DNA from: Dactylellina haptotyla
Lineage: Eukaryota; Ascomycota; Orbiliomycetes; Orbiliales; Orbiliaceae
NCBI GenBank assembly: GCA_031310005.1
Contig: CM062385.1
Coordinates: 868,001 to 932,000, forward strand
Direction: 5' to 3'
DNA length: 64,000 nucleotides
Under the pieces are notes generated by a model. The model had not been told where the DNA came from and searched no databases. It saw nothing but the letters and a program-made list of their open reading frames with translations. The translations under genes were made by a program, and so were the position numbers. This document shows, piece after piece, positions 60,276 to 64,000 of this stretch (position 1 is its first letter; the number at the start of each line of letters is the position of its first letter).

Positions 60276-62287
60276 TTAAGCTGCGACTGCTGCTGGCTTC
60301 TTCTCGCTCTTCTCAATCCACTCGTCAACGACAGTGACATAGTCCTCAGGACCATATGGATAGAACACTTGGCTGAACATTCCGGTCTTTCTGAACGGTT
60401 CGATGTCGAGATCCTTGAGCAGATGAGAAAAGTACGCAACAGAATCGAACACGAAGTCCGGATACCGTCTACCGAAACCGCCAGATGTTCTCCACCTGCC
60501 GAATCTCGACCATAGAGTAGCCTCCCACTTGATATCGTCCTCGGATTTCTCCTCGGCCGGCTTGAGTTTGTTCGTCAGATATGCGACGCTCCATAGTGCC
60601 TGAATGTGCGCGGTGATGGATGTGTCAAGGTTCATCAATGCACCGCAAAAAGTGATCGAGTTTCTGAATTGCTTGGTTGGCGGAGCTATTAACCTCCACA
60701 GTCTGAATGGCCTATTGAGATCATCGTGCTCGGAGTCACTGGTGAGAGACTCATATTTTGGGTTGATAGTGGGCTGGTTCGCCAATCTTGGGTATTTTTT
60801 CAGGATTTCGGCATCAGCTTTCTGGGTGAGCTCCTCGTCGGCGTAGTCCTTGATTTCCTTGTTGATATATGGAACACCGAGATCCTTCTCGATACCCTCA
60901 GGCAGGAACTTGACGTGGGGCTTATATTTCCAGCCCGTGGAGCAAATGAGAGCATCTGTTTCCAGAGTATCAAGCTCATCCGGCTTTTCAGGGTCGCTGA
61001 GGTGGATTTGACCGGGAGAAAGATGATCGATATCCTTGATATGGATTGTAACGGTGCCGTTTCTAACGTATTCGAAGATATCGGTTGGGTAATTTAGGAT
61101 GGAGAGTGTGGAGGCAATGAAGAAAGGACTAGCAACAAGTTAGTGTGTGTATTCTCTACTAGCCGAATGTAAACTATGAATTTGCTTACTTTGTGAGGGG
61201 CTTCATTTTCTTGGTTTCGGGGTGCTTATCGTATCCGTTCAGGGTTGCGACATCACCACCCAGGATTCCGAAGAAGGTATCGACAATACCGCGGCCAATT
61301 GCAGTGCCTATATTTCACTCTATTAGCTTTTTCGGTTCTCCCAGTCCAATAGAAGATAATTACGACTTACCGTGCATGAAATTTCTAACACCGGCATATC
61401 CATCTGCTTCGTCCCAAATACACGGGCTGAACCAGCAGAGGAATCTTGTAGTAACGAGTTTCTCAATCCACTTCTTAGCTGGGGTAACCTTGGGAGGTGC
61501 CATCCAGCAGAAACCGGTACCCTTAGATCTCACAACCCAATTGACCTTGACGCCCTTGCTCGCAAAGAGATAAACAGCATCCCATGCAGACTTAGATCCA
61601 CCAAATACTGTAACGTTCTTGGCGTTCTTCAGGAGTTCTTCAGAGTGCTGAAGTAAATCTTTAGCATGGAACAGAGGAGCTCCAAAGGTCTCCGATCCCT
61701 TAAAAGTTGGCAGGAAAGGCTCCGAAGTAATACCAGTGGCCATTATGAGTTTATTGGTCAATAGTGTTTTCGGTGCGCCTCCTTCTGAACCAATGGTCAA
61801 GAGCCATTGGTTATCGTCTTCTTTGTATTCAGCAGACCCCAATCTGCTGTTGAACCGTATCTTATCGAATACGTTGAATTTAGTGGCGTATGCGACGAGG
61901 TACTCATGGACGACTTCACCAGGAATGTGGGTCGCTGGCTCAACACCGAACGGTTTCATAGGGAAATCGGGATATTCGTAAGTTCCGAGATTGGGGTCAT
62001 AAAGCCCGTATTGATTGTTAGATTTCAATCCGGGGTACAAGCGATGCTTCGCCCATACACCACCCGCCGTGGCGGCTTCCTCAAGCACAACCAGGTTTGT
62101 TTCTGGGTGAACTTGGAGGTAGGTTTTGGCGGCGCAAAGACCATACCAGCCTGTTTGCATTCAAGGAGCTTGTGTTAGCAAACACTATCGAAACGGCACT
62201 CACGCGCCCAAACTGTGCGACCTATTGGCTCGGAGCAAACAACATACCCGCGCCTACGACAACGACATCGACCTTTTCAGTTGCCAT
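60276..62287 (-). CDS. FAD-dependent monooxygenase (FMO/Baeyer-Villiger class)
   Basis: Four exons on the reverse strand: 62287-62248, 62150-61371, 61307-61190 and 61128-60276, phase closed, 596 residues. The FAD-binding GAGWYG is at residues 12-17, split by the first intron. Acidic VVLEEA closes the first Rossmann unit, MATGITSEPFLP (150-161) is the ATG motif, and FGGSKSAWDAV (196-206) is the second, NADPH-binding Rossmann motif. The class fingerprint FxGxxxH is stretched here to FKG then nine residues then His (163-175). ALICSTGWKYKP is the later ATG-like motif. Such enzymes use NADPH and O2 to oxygenate N, S or carbonyl groups, often in secondary metabolism or detoxification. The substrate is unknown. 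No biosynthetic partner gene is adjacent. No signal peptide. Confidence 0.92.
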
Positions 62288-64000
62288 CTTTTCTTTGATC
62301 TCGTGATACGTAATGTAATAGCGAAAGATTGAGAGAAAGGATTATAAACAGAATTGAAAGAGCTTTTGGTTCCAAAACACACAGATCGGGTCATCACATA
62401 AACACCCCGCGAGAAGGGGAAAGCTCTCCCTTTATAGTGCTATCGTTGCCGTTGCTACATTGACCTTTAGGGGGGAGGTCCGGACAGCAGTAATCGCACA
62501 ATTCGCACGTATCCCAAAAGCCAGAGTGCTTCAAGGGTGAGAGCGACAGTGGAGGTGACCCCAGCTTTCTTCCGTGGATTGGGGGGTAGATTTTCTTCTT
62601 TCTTCGCAAGCTTGCGTCTCCACCCACTTTATCCATTATCATATCAATTTTTCGTGCCGCAGATGTGCAGGGGAGGCCTGCAGGGCCCTTGAGTGGTTTT
62701 ACAGCTGTACGAAACGGTCGAAGGTCGAGCGAAGTCAAGAAAACTTGGACATCAAACTCGGCAACTGCTAGAATCAGAAAAGGTCAAGAGGATTTCTGAG
62801 GTGACCCAGCAATGTGGTAGTCGGTTGAAGCCAGCTTTCCATCGAATACAGGGATCTTCTTTCTAGTCCCGTCTACAGCGCGAATTGATTGGGCGGTTCT
62901 CATAAGCAACCTCGAACTTGCATAGAAAATCATGGATGTTGGCTTTTAATCATAGCAGCGTTTTCGGGCCATGCATTACATTTGCAATTTTGAACTATAT
63001 CTCGGGCTATAGCAGGGCGCATGTCGTGTCAGACCCGTCTACGGCTGTTTTCCATTCGGTTTCTTTTTTTCCTTTCCATATTGGCCAGTGTACGGCGTTC
63101 CAATTATGCAATGTTCGGACACGGGAAACCTGGAAAAGTGGGTCCTTTCGATGAATTCTTTGCGATTAATTAGCGCGGGTATCAGAGGCGAATGTGGCGA
63201 GCCCCTGAACCACAGATCAAGCTGGATTCTAGACATTTTGGTTTTTTGGTGGTCAACCACAAGATAAAGACGGCTCCGCATTCGGTATTCCAAGATGTTA
63301 ATGCACTCGAGAAGACGGGTACTTTCCACTCCGCCGCCTCGTGGCACGATCGACGAGAATTTATTGCGTTCTCCCCTCTCAATGCCACGTTTGAATCCAT
63401 TCCTGAGGCACGAATTGGTTCGAGTTTAGCTACTATGACGATCGTATCATGATGGGCAGACTGGACCAAGTTCCGAACGGTCGTTAGAGAGAGAAAGGAA
63501 GTTGCATATTGGGGGTCCCACCGAGATTAGCTCTTTGGGGGACCGGTGGATCCACTAGAGAATCCACATCCACCTCGCCAGGAGGAAGGCGTCCCGTCTC
63601 TCTTAAAAAGTTGACTTCCCTTTCTTCGCGGTCGTTTCGGAAGCCGTTGCGCACACCAGGTTCCAACTTTGAGACACTCTAGCCAACCAATTACGCGAGG
63701 CTGAGGTTGAGGATCCCAGTCATAATATCAAACAATGTTAATTGATACCCAGTCCCAATGTCTATCCGAAATATTTCGGCTGTTACCTAGCGTCCCTTGG
63801 TTCAACAATGAACATCCAAATTTCCTGCTGGATTCCGACCCAAGTCTGGCTTGCATGCTAAATAGGAAAAATATCAGCGTGAGATATTATTATGACCGGT
63901 ATTAATCATGCTATATTCATGGTACTGGGTGTTGAAGGTTCATCATCCAGAAGGCATGGGAAAGTCCTGGCGGTATGCGACTGGGACCTGACATCAGGGC
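62288..64000. other. Intergenic sequence to the right edge
   Basis: Promoter region of the monooxygenase and beyond. Frames are short (longest 123 codons, mostly overlapping the monooxygenase start) and not protein-like. A C/G-rich stretch at 62455-62600 is the only compositional feature I noticed. Nothing else recognised. Confidence 0.5.

Overview
The window looks like chromosomal DNA of a filamentous ascomycete (Pezizomycotina). Genes are split by short introns of mostly 50-100 bases with GTAAGT-like donors, CTAAC/CTGAC branch sites and AG acceptors. The families present are typical of these fungi: Zn2Cys6 regulators, a CFEM protein, a Ser/Thr-rich GPI protein, an AzgA purine permease, and an NagZ-like GH3 enzyme carrying acetyltransferase-like domains. 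I rebuilt thirteen protein genes exon by exon; reading phase closes across every junction, and only one gene (7908-9917) has an intron I could not fix. I found no transposon ORF, tRNA, rRNA or CRISPR array. The genus cannot be told from the sequence alone.

Layout. 1.9-5.6 kb: an ARO80/ARCA-type Zn2Cys6 regulator (+), converging on a quinone-oxidoreductase-like NADP(H) enzyme (-, 6.1-7.5 kb). Next upstream on the same strand is a second regulator with an unusual internal zinc cluster (-, 7.9-9.9 kb). 12.4-13.0 kb: a Nudix hydrolase (+). 13.7-23.9 kb is a run of cell-surface genes: a Thr-rich GPI adhesin-like protein (-), a divergent kelch-type single-pass membrane protein (+) and a CFEM GPI protein (-). 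28.8-31.5 kb: a third Zn2Cys6 regulator (+), converging on a GH3 beta-N-acetylglucosaminidase-like gene (-, 33.1-36.5 kb). 41.3-43.2 kb: an AzgA-type purine permease (-). 48.5-50.6 kb: a SAM methyltransferase-like gene (+). 55.0-56.2 kb: a signal-peptide-bearing protein with about seven membrane segments (+). 57.3-59.2 kb: an RG-rich protein (+). 60.3-62.3 kb: an FAD monooxygenase (-).

The window is gene-poor: about half is intergenic, with four gaps of 4.5-5.3 kb. Those gaps hold little I can name, but two non-coding structures stand out: a perfect 24-bp palindrome at 51780-51803 and a cluster of inverted repeats at 59587-59889.

Functional picture (inference): surface and cell-wall proteins, a possible wall-sugar or GlcNAc-related GH3 enzyme, purine uptake, two redox enzymes and three pathway-type regulators. 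No complete biosynthetic cluster is visible. The best candidates for something unusual are the GH3 protein with two acetyltransferase-like units and altered catalytic motifs, the regulator with a mid-protein zinc cluster and an in-frame 12-base repeat, the two orphan proteins, and the two non-coding repeat structures.
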